Shown piece by piece: positions 8,253-16,971 of a stretch of 64,000 nt of DNA. Made by a program: the position numbers and the translations under genes. The stretch is taken from positions 124,001 to 188,000 of the forward strand of contig CADEFU010000004.1 in assembly GCA_902826695.1 (NCBI GenBank), read 5' to 3'. Each line of letters begins with the position of its first letter. Within the stretch, counting starts at the first letter, position 1. Source of the DNA: an uncultured Alphaproteobacteria bacterium. GTDB taxonomy: Bacteria > Pseudomonadota > Alphaproteobacteria > Micropepsales > Micropepsaceae. Below the pieces are notes generated by a model. It searched no databases, was not told where the DNA came from, and saw only the letters and a program-made list of their open reading frames with translations.

Positions 8253-9224
8253 ATGTCAAAGAACCGTGAGCACGCAGTTTGGAGCCCCTCGCTTGTTGAG
8301 TCGGCTGACCTCGCGCTCGTCGCGAGCGATCAAACTTCCCAACCCCTCATCGCTGAATCCGAGGGTGAGACAAGAACCGAGCCTGAGATACTTGTTGCCG
8401 ACGACTCACCTGAGGCCAGATCAGCCCAGAAGGAGTACTACAAAATTCTGCGAAAGCAGAATGTCCGGTACAATCGCGACAAACAGCGTTACGAACTGCG
8501 ATACTACGCGAATGACAACCCGCAATCGGCACGCCACATAGCGCTGTACGATATCAAGACCGCTCACTCGGAAGACGACAATCGGCTCAAGTATCCGTTC
8601 GCTGCGTTTTGCTACGCGCTATTGATAATGTCGGTCATATCGCTGTTCCATATCGTAGCGCTCCCAGCAATTGGCCTCGGTTCTGCCAGCTGTAACGGCC
8701 GCGACGACCTACTCGCAGCGTTGTGCACAGAATCACTGTCAACTTTCGTGGTACTCGGCGTTGGCATCGGACTCGTAGTTGCCGCCTCCAGGCTGGCATG
8801 GGTCATCGACAACAACTTTGTTCGAATGGACGCTGACTGGCGAAACGCGATCGCTGGCTTTTTCGCTCCCGACGTCTACTCAAAGATGATGGGCGTCAGG
8901 CTGTGTATGCTGAAGTTTCGACAATTCATCAAGTGGCGTCGATTTGCAAACTTCTTCATCCGGTTGTTCGCGGTCTCCTTTGTTGTGATTCTTGGCCCAA
9001 GCATCGGTGTACGCCTCGCAATGGGTCTTCCAGAAACTTGGGAGCTCGTGTTTTGCTTGGCGTATCTTCTGGGACTTCTCGGAACACTCTATTGGTTCCG
9101 AGCGCAGCGGAGGGTTCACACCGAATGGCGCGACCCAACGGTCCAGCTTTCGGTGATGATCGCAGAACTTCACCAAAAGCACGTCGATAATCGCGTTCAA
9201 GTTGGTGGCGGCACTAAGACCTAA
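8253..9224 (+). CDS. Four-helix membrane protein downstream of the DUF262/ATPase pair, unknown function
   Basis: A 323-residue protein. The start at 8253 is chosen because of GGGGGAG eight bases upstream; longer forms reach 8040 without support. The first ~110 residues are soluble and charged (QKEYYKILRKQNVRYNRDKQRYELRYY), followed by four hydrophobic segments: YPFAAFCYALLIMSVISLF, STFVVLGVGIGLVVAAS, FFIRLFAVSFVVILGPSIG and WELVFCLAYLLGLLGTLYWF. The C-terminus is hydrophilic. No catalytic motif was found. It lies on the same strand, 230 bp after the ATPase, and shares its AT-richer composition, so it could be a membrane effector of the same system. The gap also allows an independent gene. Confidence 0.6.
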   Translation: MSKNREHAVWSPSLVESADLALVASDQTSQPLIAESEGETRTEPEILVADDSPEARSAQKEYYKILRKQNVRYNRDKQRYELRYYANDNPQSARHIALYDIKTAHSEDDNRLKYPFAAFCYALLIMSVISLFHIVALPAIGLGSASCNGRDDLLAALCTESLSTFVVLGVGIGLVVAASRLAWVIDNNFVRMDADWRNAIAGFFAPDVYSKMMGVRLCMLKFRQFIKWRRFANFFIRLFAVSFVVILGPSIGVRLAMGLPETWELVFCLAYLLGLLGTLYWFRAQRRVHTEWRDPTVQLSVMIAELHQKHVDNRVQVGGGTKT

Positions 9225-9264
9225 ACTCCGAAACTCTTTCGGGACATGTGATGGTCTCGGTCGT

Positions 9265-9297
9265 TGCAGAGGCGGGCGAGGACGCCCGCGGTCCCAA
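9265..9297. repeat. REP-like palindrome
   Basis: GGCGGGCGAGGACGCCCGC is a GC-rich palindrome followed by GGTCCC. The same plan (short GC palindrome next to GGTCCC or CTCCCAG) occurs near 3913, 4208-4296 and 23470-23534. The spot lies between the membrane protein gene and the minus-strand gene that follows. Confidence 0.4.
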
Positions 9298-9312
9298 GCT
9301 GGGTTGTGCGCT

Positions 9313-9729
9313 TCAGCTATCGCCGCGCTTGATCCACGGGTCGCCGGGGGTGGTGAGGTAGGTGCGGTAGACGTGGTCCCAGGGGATGAGCGGCAACATG
9401 ATAACCACCGCGGCGCATTCGTAGAGGGTCTGCGTTGTGTTTTCGTCAAGCGTGCCGGCTGTTGCTTGCGGGAGCGCGATGCGGGCGAGCCAGATCGCTT
9501 TCCACGTCAGCTCGAAGAACAACAGCGGCAGCATCTTCAGCGGATAGCGCAGACCTAAGATCGCGAGTGCGGCGAGCGCGGCCAGCATCGCTTTGACGAC
9601 GCCGGACATCAGGGACCAGCTCTTCGCGAGGTCGAAGATGTCGGGCCAGATGACGGAGCCGAGGCCCGCGGCCAGCAACAGATAGGCGAGGCGCAGAAGG
9701 TTCAGGCGCCAGGTTGGAATCGTGATCAT
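9313..9729 (-). CDS. Small multi-spanning inner-membrane protein, unknown function
   Basis: 138 residues with about three hydrophobic helices (LLRLAYLLLAAGLGSVIW, VVKAMLAALAALAILGL and LPLLFFELTWKAIWLARIAL) and a fourth, weaker one (YECAAVVIMLPLIPW). No domain is recognised. It is transcribed toward the DUF262/ATPase module, convergent with the membrane gene at 8253-9224, and returns to the GC-rich composition typical of the chromosome, so it is probably native. The short C-terminal tail is hydrophilic. Confidence 0.65.
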   Translation of the reverse strand: MITIPTWRLNLLRLAYLLLAAGLGSVIWPDIFDLAKSWSLMSGVVKAMLAALAALAILGLRYPLKMLPLLFFELTWKAIWLARIALPQATAGTLDENTTQTLYECAAVVIMLPLIPWDHVYRTYLTTPGDPWIKRGDS

Positions 9730-9846
9730 GCGCGTGACCCTAAGCGCCCCGGCCGCCGCCGCCCATGACCCTGTGCACCAAAGACTTGATCGCCGGTTGC
9801 ACGAAGCCGCTATAAGGGGGCCATAGCAATCAAGGGTCTATGAGAC

Positions 9847-11091
9847 ATGACGAAGAGCAAGCGGCCCGCGGACGGCGTGCGGTACGACATCATTCTGGTC
9901 GGGGCCACGGGGTATGTGGGGGCGCTGATCGCCGAATATCTCACCGCGCGCGCCGGAGACAACGCCGTGCGCTGGGCGATGGCGGGGCGCAATGCTTCAA
10001 AGCTCGAGGCGGTGAAGGCAGGCCTTGGGCCCAAGGGCGAACGCATCGCCATCATCGTCGCCGATACGTCGAACCGGGCGGAGATGGATGCGCTGGTCGC
10101 ACAGACGAAGGTCGTGCTCACCACGGTCGGGCCTTACGCGAAATACGGGTCGGAGCTGGTGGCCGCGTGCGCGGCGGCTGGGACGGACTATTGCGATCTG
10201 ACCGGCGAGGCGCAGTGGATTGCCAAGATGATCGACGCGCATCAGGCGGAGGCCGAAGCCTCTGGCGCGCGCATCGTGCCGTGCTGCGGGTTCGATTCCA
10301 TTCCCTCCGACCTCGGCGTGCTGTTCCTGAACGAGGAGGTGCGCAAGCTGACGGGCAAGCCCTGCACCGCCATCCGCATGCGCGTGAAGTCGATGAAGGG
10401 CGGCGCCAGCGGCGGCACGATCGCCAGCATGATGAACCTGGTGGAGGAAGCGACGCGCGATCCCGCGGTGCGCAAGATGCTGGGCAATCCTTATGCGCTG
10501 AACCCCGAAGGCGCACGCAAAGGGCCGCGCCAGCCGGGCTCCACGCCGGTGACGTACGACAAGGACGCCGCATCGTGGACGGCGCCGTTCGTGATGGCGG
10601 GCATCAACACGCGCGTCGTGCAACGGTCGAACGCGGTGATGAATTATGCCTATGGCCGCGACTTCCTCTACGACGAGGCGATGCTGACGGGCGGCGGGCT
10701 GTTCGGTGCGCCGGCGGCCGTGGCGCTGACCGGAGCGCTGGGGGCGTTCGGGCTTGCGGCCGCGTTCTCGCCCACGCGCTCGTTCCTGAACAACTACGTA
10801 TTGCCAAAGCCGGGGCAGGGACCGACGGCAGAGCAGCGCGAGCGCGGGAGCTATGACCTGTTGTTCGTGGGCACGGCCGTGGACGGGCGCACGTTCAAGG
10901 CGCGCGTCACGGGCGATCGCGATCCGGGGTACGGGTCGACCGCGAAGATGATTTCGGAGGCGGCGATTTGCCTCTCCGAACTCGGCGACGATGTGGGCGG
11001 CGGGTTCTGGACGCCGGCCTCCGCGCTGGGCTTACCGCTGGTCGAGCGGCTGCGCGAGCACGCGGGGCTGACGTTCGAGATGGTGGATTGA
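9847..11091 (+). CDS. Saccharopine dehydrogenase-like NAD(P)-binding protein (trans-acting enoyl reductase type)
   Basis: 414 residues. An N-terminal Rossmann motif (ILVGATGYVGALIAEYL, about 15-31) is followed by MAGRNASKL, TVGPYAKYGSELVAACAAAGTDYCDLTGE and CCGFDSIPSDLG. These are the hallmarks of the family that includes mycobacterial trans-acting enoyl reductases and eukaryotic SCCPDH. Members probably reduce lipid or polyketide intermediates; the substrate is unknown. Only 31 bp separate it from the photolyase gene on the same strand, so they may be co-transcribed. Length and motif set are complete. Confidence 0.85.
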   Translation: MTKSKRPADGVRYDIILVGATGYVGALIAEYLTARAGDNAVRWAMAGRNASKLEAVKAGLGPKGERIAIIVADTSNRAEMDALVAQTKVVLTTVGPYAKYGSELVAACAAAGTDYCDLTGEAQWIAKMIDAHQAEAEASGARIVPCCGFDSIPSDLGVLFLNEEVRKLTGKPCTAIRMRVKSMKGGASGGTIASMMNLVEEATRDPAVRKMLGNPYALNPEGARKGPRQPGSTPVTYDKDAASWTAPFVMAGINTRVVQRSNAVMNYAYGRDFLYDEAMLTGGGLFGAPAAVALTGALGAFGLAAAFSPTRSFLNNYVLPKPGQGPTAEQRERGSYDLLFVGTAVDGRTFKARVTGDRDPGYGSTAKMISEAAICLSELGDDVGGGFWTPASALGLPLVERLREHAGLTFEMVD

Positions 11092-11122
11092 TCCGGACGG
11101 CCGGCTTGGCCGTAGTTCGCTC

Positions 11123-12559
11123 ATGACATCACGCAAAGAGACGGCCGCGCCGCCCGCCATCGTTTGGTTCCGGCAGGATTTGCGGCTCTCCGACAATCCG
11201 GCGTTGGCAGCAGCCATTGCGGCGAAGGTGCCGATCGTGCCGCTTTACGTGCTCGACGACGCCGCGGCCGGAACGTGGAAGGCAGGCGGCGCGTCGCGCT
11301 GGTGGCTGCACAAGAGTTTGGAGGCGCTCGCACGCGACCTCGCCAAGCGCGGGTCGCGTTTGATCTTGCGGCGCGGTCGGGCGGAAAAGGTCTTGCCTGA
11401 GCTCGTCGCCGAGACCGGGGCGAAGACCGTGTTCTGGAACCGGCTCTACGAGCCGTGGGCGACAGCGCGGGATGCGAAGCTGAAAGAGACGCTGAAGGCG
11501 CGCGACGTCACGGTCACGAGCTTCAACGGGTCGCTTCTGAAAGAGCCGTGGGAGGTGAAGACCGGCGGCGACACACCGTTCAAGGTGTTCACGCCATTCT
11601 GGCGCGCGGCGCGGTCGACGTTGGAGCCAGCGTCCGCTCTGCCCGTGCCGAAGTCTCTGATACCTTGCGATACGTGGCCCGCGTCTGATGCGTTAGCGGA
11701 CTGGCAGCTTCTCCCGACGCGGCCTGATTGGGCGCGCGGATTTGCGCCGCTGTGGACGCCCGGGGAAGCTGGCGCGCGAGCGCGGCTGGCGGCGTTCGTC
11801 GACGACGGGTTGCTGCGTTATGCGGACGGGCGCGACAGGCCGGCGGAGGACAACACCTCGCGCCTCTCGCCGCATCTGCATTGGGGCGAGATCAGTCCGC
11901 GTCAGGTTTGGCATGCGATCGAGGTCGCCAAACAGAGCCCGCGTGCGGAGGCGAACGGCGACAAGTTCCTCTCCGAAATCGGCTGGCGCGAGTTTTCGTA
12001 TCACCTGCTCTATCACTTCCCGACGTTGCCGGAGCGGAACTTCCGGCCCGCGTTCGATGCGTTTCCGTGGATCGACGACAAGGCGGGGTTTCGCGCGTGG
12101 ACGAAGGGCGAGACCGGCTATCCGCTGGTCGATGCGGGGATGCGCGAGCTTTGGGTCACGGGCACGATGCACAATCGCGTGCGCATGGCGGCGGCGTCGT
12201 TCCTGATCAAGCATCTGATGACCGACTGGCGGCGCGGGGCGGATTGGTTTTGGGATACGCTGCTCGACGCGGATCTCGCGAACAACTCGGCGAGTTGGCA
12301 GTGGGTCGCGGGCTCCGGCGCGGACGCGGCGCCTTATTTCCGTATCTTCAATCCGGTGCTGCAGGGCGAGAAGTTCGATCCGGACGGGGCGTATGTGCGG
12401 CGGTGGATCCCGCAGCTTGAAGCCTGCGACACGCGCTTCGTGCACCGGCCGTGGGACGCGCCTAATTTTCGAGCACTGAAGTACCCGGCGCCGATCGTCG
12501 CGCACGACCGGGCGCGCAAACGAGCGCTGGATGCCTTCGCCGCCATGAGCGGAAAGTAA
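11123..12559 (+). CDS. phrB: Deoxyribodipyrimidine photolyase (class I CPD photolyase)
   Basis: 478 residues; repairs cyclobutane pyrimidine dimers with blue light using FAD and an antenna chromophore. The N-terminal antenna domain starts IVWFRQDLRLSDNPAL. The C-terminal FAD domain shows RLSPHLHWGEISPRQ, SEIGWREFSYHLLYHFP, ETGYPLVDAGMREL, MHNRVRM, and then DADLANNSASWQWVAGSG with FRIFNPVLQGEKFDP. Together these are the diagnostic FAD and DNA-lesion binding residues. It follows the saccharopine dehydrogenase-like gene closely and is convergent with the thiolase gene, with a hairpin between them. Confidence 0.95.
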   Translation: MTSRKETAAPPAIVWFRQDLRLSDNPALAAAIAAKVPIVPLYVLDDAAAGTWKAGGASRWWLHKSLEALARDLAKRGSRLILRRGRAEKVLPELVAETGAKTVFWNRLYEPWATARDAKLKETLKARDVTVTSFNGSLLKEPWEVKTGGDTPFKVFTPFWRAARSTLEPASALPVPKSLIPCDTWPASDALADWQLLPTRPDWARGFAPLWTPGEAGARARLAAFVDDGLLRYADGRDRPAEDNTSRLSPHLHWGEISPRQVWHAIEVAKQSPRAEANGDKFLSEIGWREFSYHLLYHFPTLPERNFRPAFDAFPWIDDKAGFRAWTKGETGYPLVDAGMRELWVTGTMHNRVRMAAASFLIKHLMTDWRRGADWFWDTLLDADLANNSASWQWVAGSGADAAPYFRIFNPVLQGEKFDPDGAYVRRWIPQLEACDTRFVHRPWDAPNFRALKYPAPIVAHDRARKRALDAFAAMSGK

Positions 12560-12586
12560 GCAAAGCGCATCTGTTCGGAACCGCGA

Positions 12587-12613
12587 GGTGAGGGACGCTA
12601 CTCGTCTCTCACC
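12587..12613. terminator. Hairpin between convergent phrB and thiolase genes
   Basis: GGTGAGGGA pairs with TCTCTCACC across a nine-base loop, with one G-T wobble. It lies between two stop codons that face each other (12559 and 12631), as expected for a bidirectional terminator, but there is no clean U-tract. Confidence 0.45.
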
Positions 12614-12630
12614 CCGCATTGCTTGTCGTG

Positions 12631-13872
12631 TTAGACGCGCTCGATGATGATCGCGGGCGCCATGCCGCCGGCGGCGCACATCGTGACCAGCCCGCGCTTC
12701 AGGTTGCGGCGTTCCAGTTCGTCCAGCATCGTGCCGATCAGGATCGAGCCCGTCGCGCCGATCGGATGGCCGAGCGCCATCGCCCCGCCGTTCACGTTCA
12801 CCTTCGCGCGGTCGAGCTTCAGGTCGCGGATGAACTTCTCCGCCACGACCGCGAACGCCTCGTTGATCTCCCAAAGGTCGATGTCGTTGACGGTCAAGCC
12901 CGCTTTCGCGAGCACCTTCTTCGCCGCCGGCACCGGCGCGTTCAGCATCAAGGTCGGGCTGTCGCCGACGTTGGCCATCGCGACGATGCGCGCGCGCGGC
13001 TTCAAGCCGTTCTTCTTCGCGTAGCCGGGCGAGGCGAGCAGCACGGCGGCCGCGCCGTCCACGACGCCCGACGAATTGCCCGCATGATGCACATGCTTGA
13101 TCTTCAAGTCCGGGTGAACTTGCCGGATCAGCCCCGCGAACGACGTGCCCTGGCCGTCGAGATTGAACTCCGCCATCGCCTCGAACGAAGGCTTGAGCGC
13201 AGCCAGCGCTTCGCGTGTCGTCTGCGGACGGGGGAACTCCTCGTGGTCGAGCGCCAGCGTGCCGTCTTCCTTGTAGACGGGCACGACGCTCTTCTTGAAA
13301 TGGCCGCCCTTGATCGCCGCATCCGCGCGCTGCTGGCTCACGTAGGCCAGCTCGTCCAGCGCCTCGCGCGGGATGTTCTCAAGCGTCGCGATCGCATCCG
13401 CGCAAACGCCCTGGTGCGACTGCGGATGCTGCGCGCGCAAATGCATGTTGCCGGCGTCCATCAGCGTCGGCGGACCGGCGCCGTCGCGCAGGCTCGCAGT
13501 GTAGGACATCATCTCGGTGCCGCCCGCGATGACGAGGTCTTCATACCCCGCCGCGATCGACGCGCAGCCGAAGTTCACCGACGTAATCCCCGAGCCGCAG
13601 AAGCGGTCGAGCGTGACGCCGCTCGCGCGCACGTCGTAGCCGGCGTCCAGCGCCGCCATCCGGCCCATGTCCATCGCCTGCTTGCCGCGCTGCGTGGAAG
13701 TGCCCCAGATAATGTCGTCGACTTCGGCCGTGTTCAGATCGTTGCGCTTCGCAATCGCCTTCAAGACGGTCGCGGCCAGCTGTTGCGGATGACAATCGGC
13801 CAGCGCGCCTTTGCCAATCTTGCCGATGCCGCGCGGCGTGCGGCACGCGTCGATGATGTAAGCTTCGCCCAT
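12631..13872 (-). CDS. Acetyl-CoA C-acetyltransferase family thiolase
   Basis: 413 residues. Thiolases condense or cleave acyl-CoA and acetyl-CoA. The nucleophilic Cys is in RFCGSGITS, the second active-site block is NVNGGAMALGHPIGATG (His), and the C-terminal Cys is in CAAGGMAP; INEAFAV is also present. The start MGEAYIIDACRTPRG fits the family. Length suits a degradative (FadA-like) or biosynthetic (PhaA-like) member; the sequence does not decide between them. It lies downstream of an MFS transporter on the same strand with a gap of about 105 bp. Confidence 0.9.
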   Translation of the reverse strand: MGEAYIIDACRTPRGIGKIGKGALADCHPQQLAATVLKAIAKRNDLNTAEVDDIIWGTSTQRGKQAMDMGRMAALDAGYDVRASGVTLDRFCGSGITSVNFGCASIAAGYEDLVIAGGTEMMSYTASLRDGAGPPTLMDAGNMHLRAQHPQSHQGVCADAIATLENIPREALDELAYVSQQRADAAIKGGHFKKSVVPVYKEDGTLALDHEEFPRPQTTREALAALKPSFEAMAEFNLDGQGTSFAGLIRQVHPDLKIKHVHHAGNSSGVVDGAAAVLLASPGYAKKNGLKPRARIVAMANVGDSPTLMLNAPVPAAKKVLAKAGLTVNDIDLWEINEAFAVVAEKFIRDLKLDRAKVNVNGGAMALGHPIGATGSILIGTMLDELERRNLKRGLVTMCAAGGMAPAIIIERV

Positions 13873-13977
13873 GGGTCGTCTCCTTTGCGGGTGAATAACG
13901 TGGTCGCGCGAGTGATCTACAATCGCGCGCCCAAGTCAAATCACGCCACCGGCCGGATTTCTGGCCGTAACGGAAAC

Positions 13978-15474
13978 TCAGCCCTTCGCAACCAGGTCCC
14001 GGCTGTACGTCAGCGACGACGCCCAAAAGAACCCGGCCGCCGGGATCATGAAGAGCACGGTCGCGGCCATCGCAAGCCGCAAGCCTTCGCCGTACGCGGC
14101 AGCGCAGATCGCCTTCTGTGCGTCGGGCAGCGTGGCGATCACGTCCTTCGCCCGGCACATCGCGTTCGTGAGGGCGCCCGAGGAATCGCGCGCGGCCAAC
14201 TCCATGCCCATGAACATGTCGCTGAGCCAGCCCACGATCTGAGGTCCAAGCCCGTTGCCGATCAGCGCCACGATCAAAAGCAAGATCGCAATCGCCGACG
14301 CGCGCGAGCGTGTGGACACAACGCCTTGCCCGATCGTGTACTGGCTGCCCAGATAGGTGAAGTGGAGCAGGGCGGCCGCGCTCCACAGCCACCACGCCAT
14401 ATCGATGTTCTCGGTCGTCGTGAAATAGGCCATCAGATAAAACGGCACCGACAGGAAAAGCCCAAGCGCCGGGATCCAGCACACCGCGGTGGGCGAGCGC
14501 GGCGTCAACCGCTCCGTCAGGAAGCCGCCGACGAACGTCCCAAGCGCCGCGAACAGCGCCAGCGGCAACCCGAACCTCAGCGCAAACTCGCCAGGGCCGA
14601 TCCCATGGATGCGCTGCGCCATCGGCGCCTGAAACCCGGCGAGCCCATAGCCGACCAGCGCGGTCACGGCCGCTCCCATCGCCATCGTCCAAAACGTCGG
14701 CTTGCCCGCAAGCTCGCGCCACGCGTCGAACCAGCCCGCGCGCTCGGGCCGTGCCATCCCCGGCGGATCTGAAAACCCGCGCGGCGGCTCCTTCACCGTC
14801 AGCAGAACCACGAGCGCGATGACCACGCCGGGCGCCCCGATCAGGACAAACGCGATCCGCCAGCCCTCGACGTTGGCCCAATCGATCGGAAACAGCGCCG
14901 ACATATTGTTCGCCAGCAGCCACGCCTCGACATTCGCACCGGTGAGGCCCGTCGCAATCGGCCCGCCGAACGCGTTGGCGAGCGCCCCACCGAGCGTCAC
15001 GCCGATCGCATAGATCCCCAGCGCATTCGCCCGGCTTGATGCCTTGAAGTAGTCGGCGATCAGCGAGTTCGCCGGCGGCGTACAACCCGCCTCGCCGATC
15101 GCCACGCCGATCCGCGCGATCAGCAAGAACAGAAAGCTCGTGGCGAACCCGCACAACGCCGCCATCACCGACCAAATCGCGATGCAAAGCGAGATGATCA
15201 CCACGCGATTGTACCGGTCCGCCGCCATCGCAATGGGAATGCCGCACAGCGCATAGAAGATCGCAAACGGCGGCCCGTTCAAAAACCCGTACTCGGTATC
15301 GGAGAGGTCGAAGGCGTTGATCACCGGCTGGGCAATCACCGACAGCAAATTGCGGTCGATGAAGTTCAGCGTGTAGACCAGCATCAAGAGGACCAGCACA
15401 TACCCGCGATAAGCCGGCGCGCCATAACTCTGCCCGCCGCCGGCTTGTGCCGGTGCGCCCTGAACCTGTGCCAT
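13978..15474 (-). CDS. Major facilitator superfamily transporter (Spinster-like / organic-anion type)
   Basis: 498 residues with about twelve hydrophobic segments. The N-terminal helix (VLVLLMLVYTLNFIDRNLLSVIAQP) followed by GPPFAIFYALCGIPIAMAADRYNR is the usual MFS motif A region. The motif NFIDRNLLS is typical of the Spinster-like group common in Caulobacterales and sphingomonads. Located in the inner membrane. The substrate is unknown; an upstream position relative to the thiolase suggests uptake of an organic acid or lipid-related compound, which is inference. An Ala/Gly/Gln-rich N-terminal stretch precedes helix 1. Confidence 0.88.
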   Translation of the reverse strand: MAQVQGAPAQAGGGQSYGAPAYRGYVLVLLMLVYTLNFIDRNLLSVIAQPVINAFDLSDTEYGFLNGPPFAIFYALCGIPIAMAADRYNRVVIISLCIAIWSVMAALCGFATSFLFLLIARIGVAIGEAGCTPPANSLIADYFKASSRANALGIYAIGVTLGGALANAFGGPIATGLTGANVEAWLLANNMSALFPIDWANVEGWRIAFVLIGAPGVVIALVVLLTVKEPPRGFSDPPGMARPERAGWFDAWRELAGKPTFWTMAMGAAVTALVGYGLAGFQAPMAQRIHGIGPGEFALRFGLPLALFAALGTFVGGFLTERLTPRSPTAVCWIPALGLFLSVPFYLMAYFTTTENIDMAWWLWSAAALLHFTYLGSQYTIGQGVVSTRSRASAIAILLLIVALIGNGLGPQIVGWLSDMFMGMELAARDSSGALTNAMCRAKDVIATLPDAQKAICAAAYGEGLRLAMAATVLFMIPAAGFFWASSLTYSRDLVAKG

Positions 15475-15792
15475 GTTTCCCCGCGTATCGCTTTGTTTGT
15501 TGGCGAGAGCTTAACGGCATTCGCGAAACGTGTAATCGGGGCAAATCCGCGGACCACCGGCCCGTTCTGCAAGGCTTGACCCGCGGGGATGCCGCACATG
15601 CCGCAGCGGTAATCCTTGTGAATCTGCCCGAATCCGCCTATACGACCCTTGTGACGGCTGCACATTTGTGAAGTGCGGACCAACCCTCGCGAACGCGACC
15701 CGGTTCGAAACCCTTCTCCAACGCAAAAGCTTTTCACGGGGTCCACGCATGTCGCGTGGGTCGAAACATCCATGTAGTTTAAGGAAAATCAC
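15475..15792. other. Long untranslated leader of the cold-shock gene
   Basis: No gene was recognised. The last ~100 bases before the cold-shock ATG contain inverted-repeat pieces (TTCGAAACCC and GGGTCGAAAC at about 15705-15767, and CACGC/GCGTG around 15752-15763) that could fold over the start, as in the structured leaders of cspA-type mRNAs. A purine-rich AAGGAAA precedes the ATG. Confidence 0.4.
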
Positions 15793-16002
15793 ATGTCTTC
15801 GAAGACCGGCACGGTCAAGTTCTTCAACGCCACCAAAGGCTTCGGCTTTATCTCGCCAGAGGGCGGCGGAAAGGACGTTTTTGTCCATATCTCGGCCGTG
15901 GAACGCGCCGGCCTGCGCACACTGAACGAAGGTCAACGCGTGTCGTTCGACACGGAAGCTGACGCGCGTGGCGCGAAAGCCGTGAACCTTCGCGCTGAGT
16001 AA
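15793..16002 (+). CDS. cspA: CspA-family cold-shock protein
   Basis: 69 residues forming a single OB-fold cold-shock domain that binds single-stranded RNA and DNA as a chaperone. RNP1 is KGFGFI (residues 15-20) and RNP2 is VFVHI (29-33). The opening GTVKFFNATKGFGFISPEGG is canonical. It has a long leader and a strong terminator directly behind, so it is a monocistronic unit. Regulation by temperature or growth phase is likely from family knowledge, not shown here. Confidence 0.95.
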   Translation: MSSKTGTVKFFNATKGFGFISPEGGGKDVFVHISAVERAGLRTLNEGQRVSFDTEADARGAKAVNLRAE

Positions 16003-16036
16003 AGCGCGGAAGTGAACATTCCCGTAAATGGGAAGG

Positions 16037-16070
16037 GGCGGCGAGGCAACGCTTCGCCGCCTTTTGTTTT
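16037..16070 (+). terminator. Rho-independent terminator of the cold-shock gene
   Basis: GGCGGCGA (16037-16044) pairs perfectly with TCGCCGCC (16054-16061), followed by TTTTGTTTT. Strong GC stem and U-tract on the plus strand. Confidence 0.85.
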
Positions 16071-16096
16071 GAACTGAACGACGACGAGGTGACGAG

Positions 16097-16426
16097 ATGA
16101 GCAAAGACACGGTCAAGAACGCGCACAAAGAACCCGCGGCCGCCCCCGTCATCTTCGACCTGCGCGATCGTGTCCCCCAAATGACCGACGTGGCGCTCGC
16201 CACGCTGAAGGACAACGCCGCCCGCCTGAAGGATCAAGGCACAACGGTCCAGCGCACCAGCGCGACCGACCTGCTGCCCGTCGTCGAAGCCGAAATCGCC
16301 CGCCGCCGCGCCGAGAAACTCGCCGCCGCCCCGTCAAAGACGAAGAAGAAGGCCGCGCCGAAAGCAAAGGCAAAGGCCGAGGCAGAGGCCGACGCCGACG
16401 CCGACGCCGAGGCAGAGGCAGAGTAA
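16097..16426 (+). CDS. Small hypothetical protein with Lys/Ala and acidic low-complexity tail
   Basis: 109 residues with a good start context (GAGGTGACGAG before ATG). The N-terminal two thirds look folded (PVIFDLRDRVPQMTDVALATLKDNAARLKDQG, VVEAEIARRRAEKL). The last ~35 residues change to Lys/Ala repeats and then to alternating Glu-Ala and Asp-Ala dipeptides. No family was recognised. It lies just behind the cspA terminator, so it has its own promoter or arises by read-through. Confidence 0.6.
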   Translation: MSKDTVKNAHKEPAAAPVIFDLRDRVPQMTDVALATLKDNAARLKDQGTTVQRTSATDLLPVVEAEIARRRAEKLAAAPSKTKKKAAPKAKAKAEAEADADADAEAEAE

Positions 16427-16567
16427 CGAGGCGTTGGCGGCGCGCGCGCAGCCAATCGCACTTCGCTTGAGGACGCGCGCGATACAGGGCGCGCGAGGGC
16501 ACAAGACCCCAACCAGCGCGGTGTTTGCCGCGCCGGCTGAGACCTCATCCAAACGTGTCAGAGCCGA

Positions 16568-16888
16568 TCAGCGGCGGCAGCGCCAGCGCGGGGCGACCGT
16601 GACATGGCGATCGGCCACATACGTTCTGCCGGCGCGGTTGCGGCACACGCGTTGATCCACGCGGACGCAACGCCGGTTTTTCCAACCGTAGTGCACGGTG
16701 TTGCGGCAACGGGCACGGTATCTGTACCGATCGCCACGGTCGCGACGATCATCCCACTGCGCGAGGCTGAATTCGCCTGCCTGTGTGGTGACCGGTGTCG
16801 CGGGCGCCGCAGCCGCCGTGGTGACGGGGATCGTGGCAAAGCCCAGTGTGAGCAGCAAGGCCGCCCCCACCAATGGAAGTCTCATCAT
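16568..16888 (-). CDS. Small secreted Arg-rich protein, unknown function
   Basis: 106 residues. The N-terminus MMRLPLVGAALLLTLGFATIPVTTAAAA is a clear signal peptide, so the protein is exported. The mature part is rich in Arg, Tyr, Asp and Cys (DDRRDRGDRYRYRARCRN, KNRRCVRVDQRVCRNRAG) with four cysteines that could form two disulfides. Resembles small cationic periplasmic proteins of proteobacteria without a known role. A ribosome binding site (AAGGAGAAA) precedes the ATG. Confidence 0.7.
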   Translation of the reverse strand: MMRLPLVGAALLLTLGFATIPVTTAAAAPATPVTTQAGEFSLAQWDDRRDRGDRYRYRARCRNTVHYGWKNRRCVRVDQRVCRNRAGRTYVADRHVTVAPRWRCRR

Positions 16889-16971
16889 CTCAATTTCTCC
16901 TTGTTAGCCGAGGAAGAGAACGCAGAACGCCGCGGGAAGTTCCACCCCGGACCGCGCAAGCGAAGGGCAGG

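Noticed and set aside
12644-14772. Long plus-strand open frames opposite thiolase and the MFS gene
   Set aside because: GC-rich shadow frames with Arg-rich, low-information residues; the minus-strand genes show clear family motifs.
16149-16552. Minus-strand frames opposite the Lys/Ala-rich small protein
   Set aside because: They are the complement of the repeat-rich tail and show no family motif.
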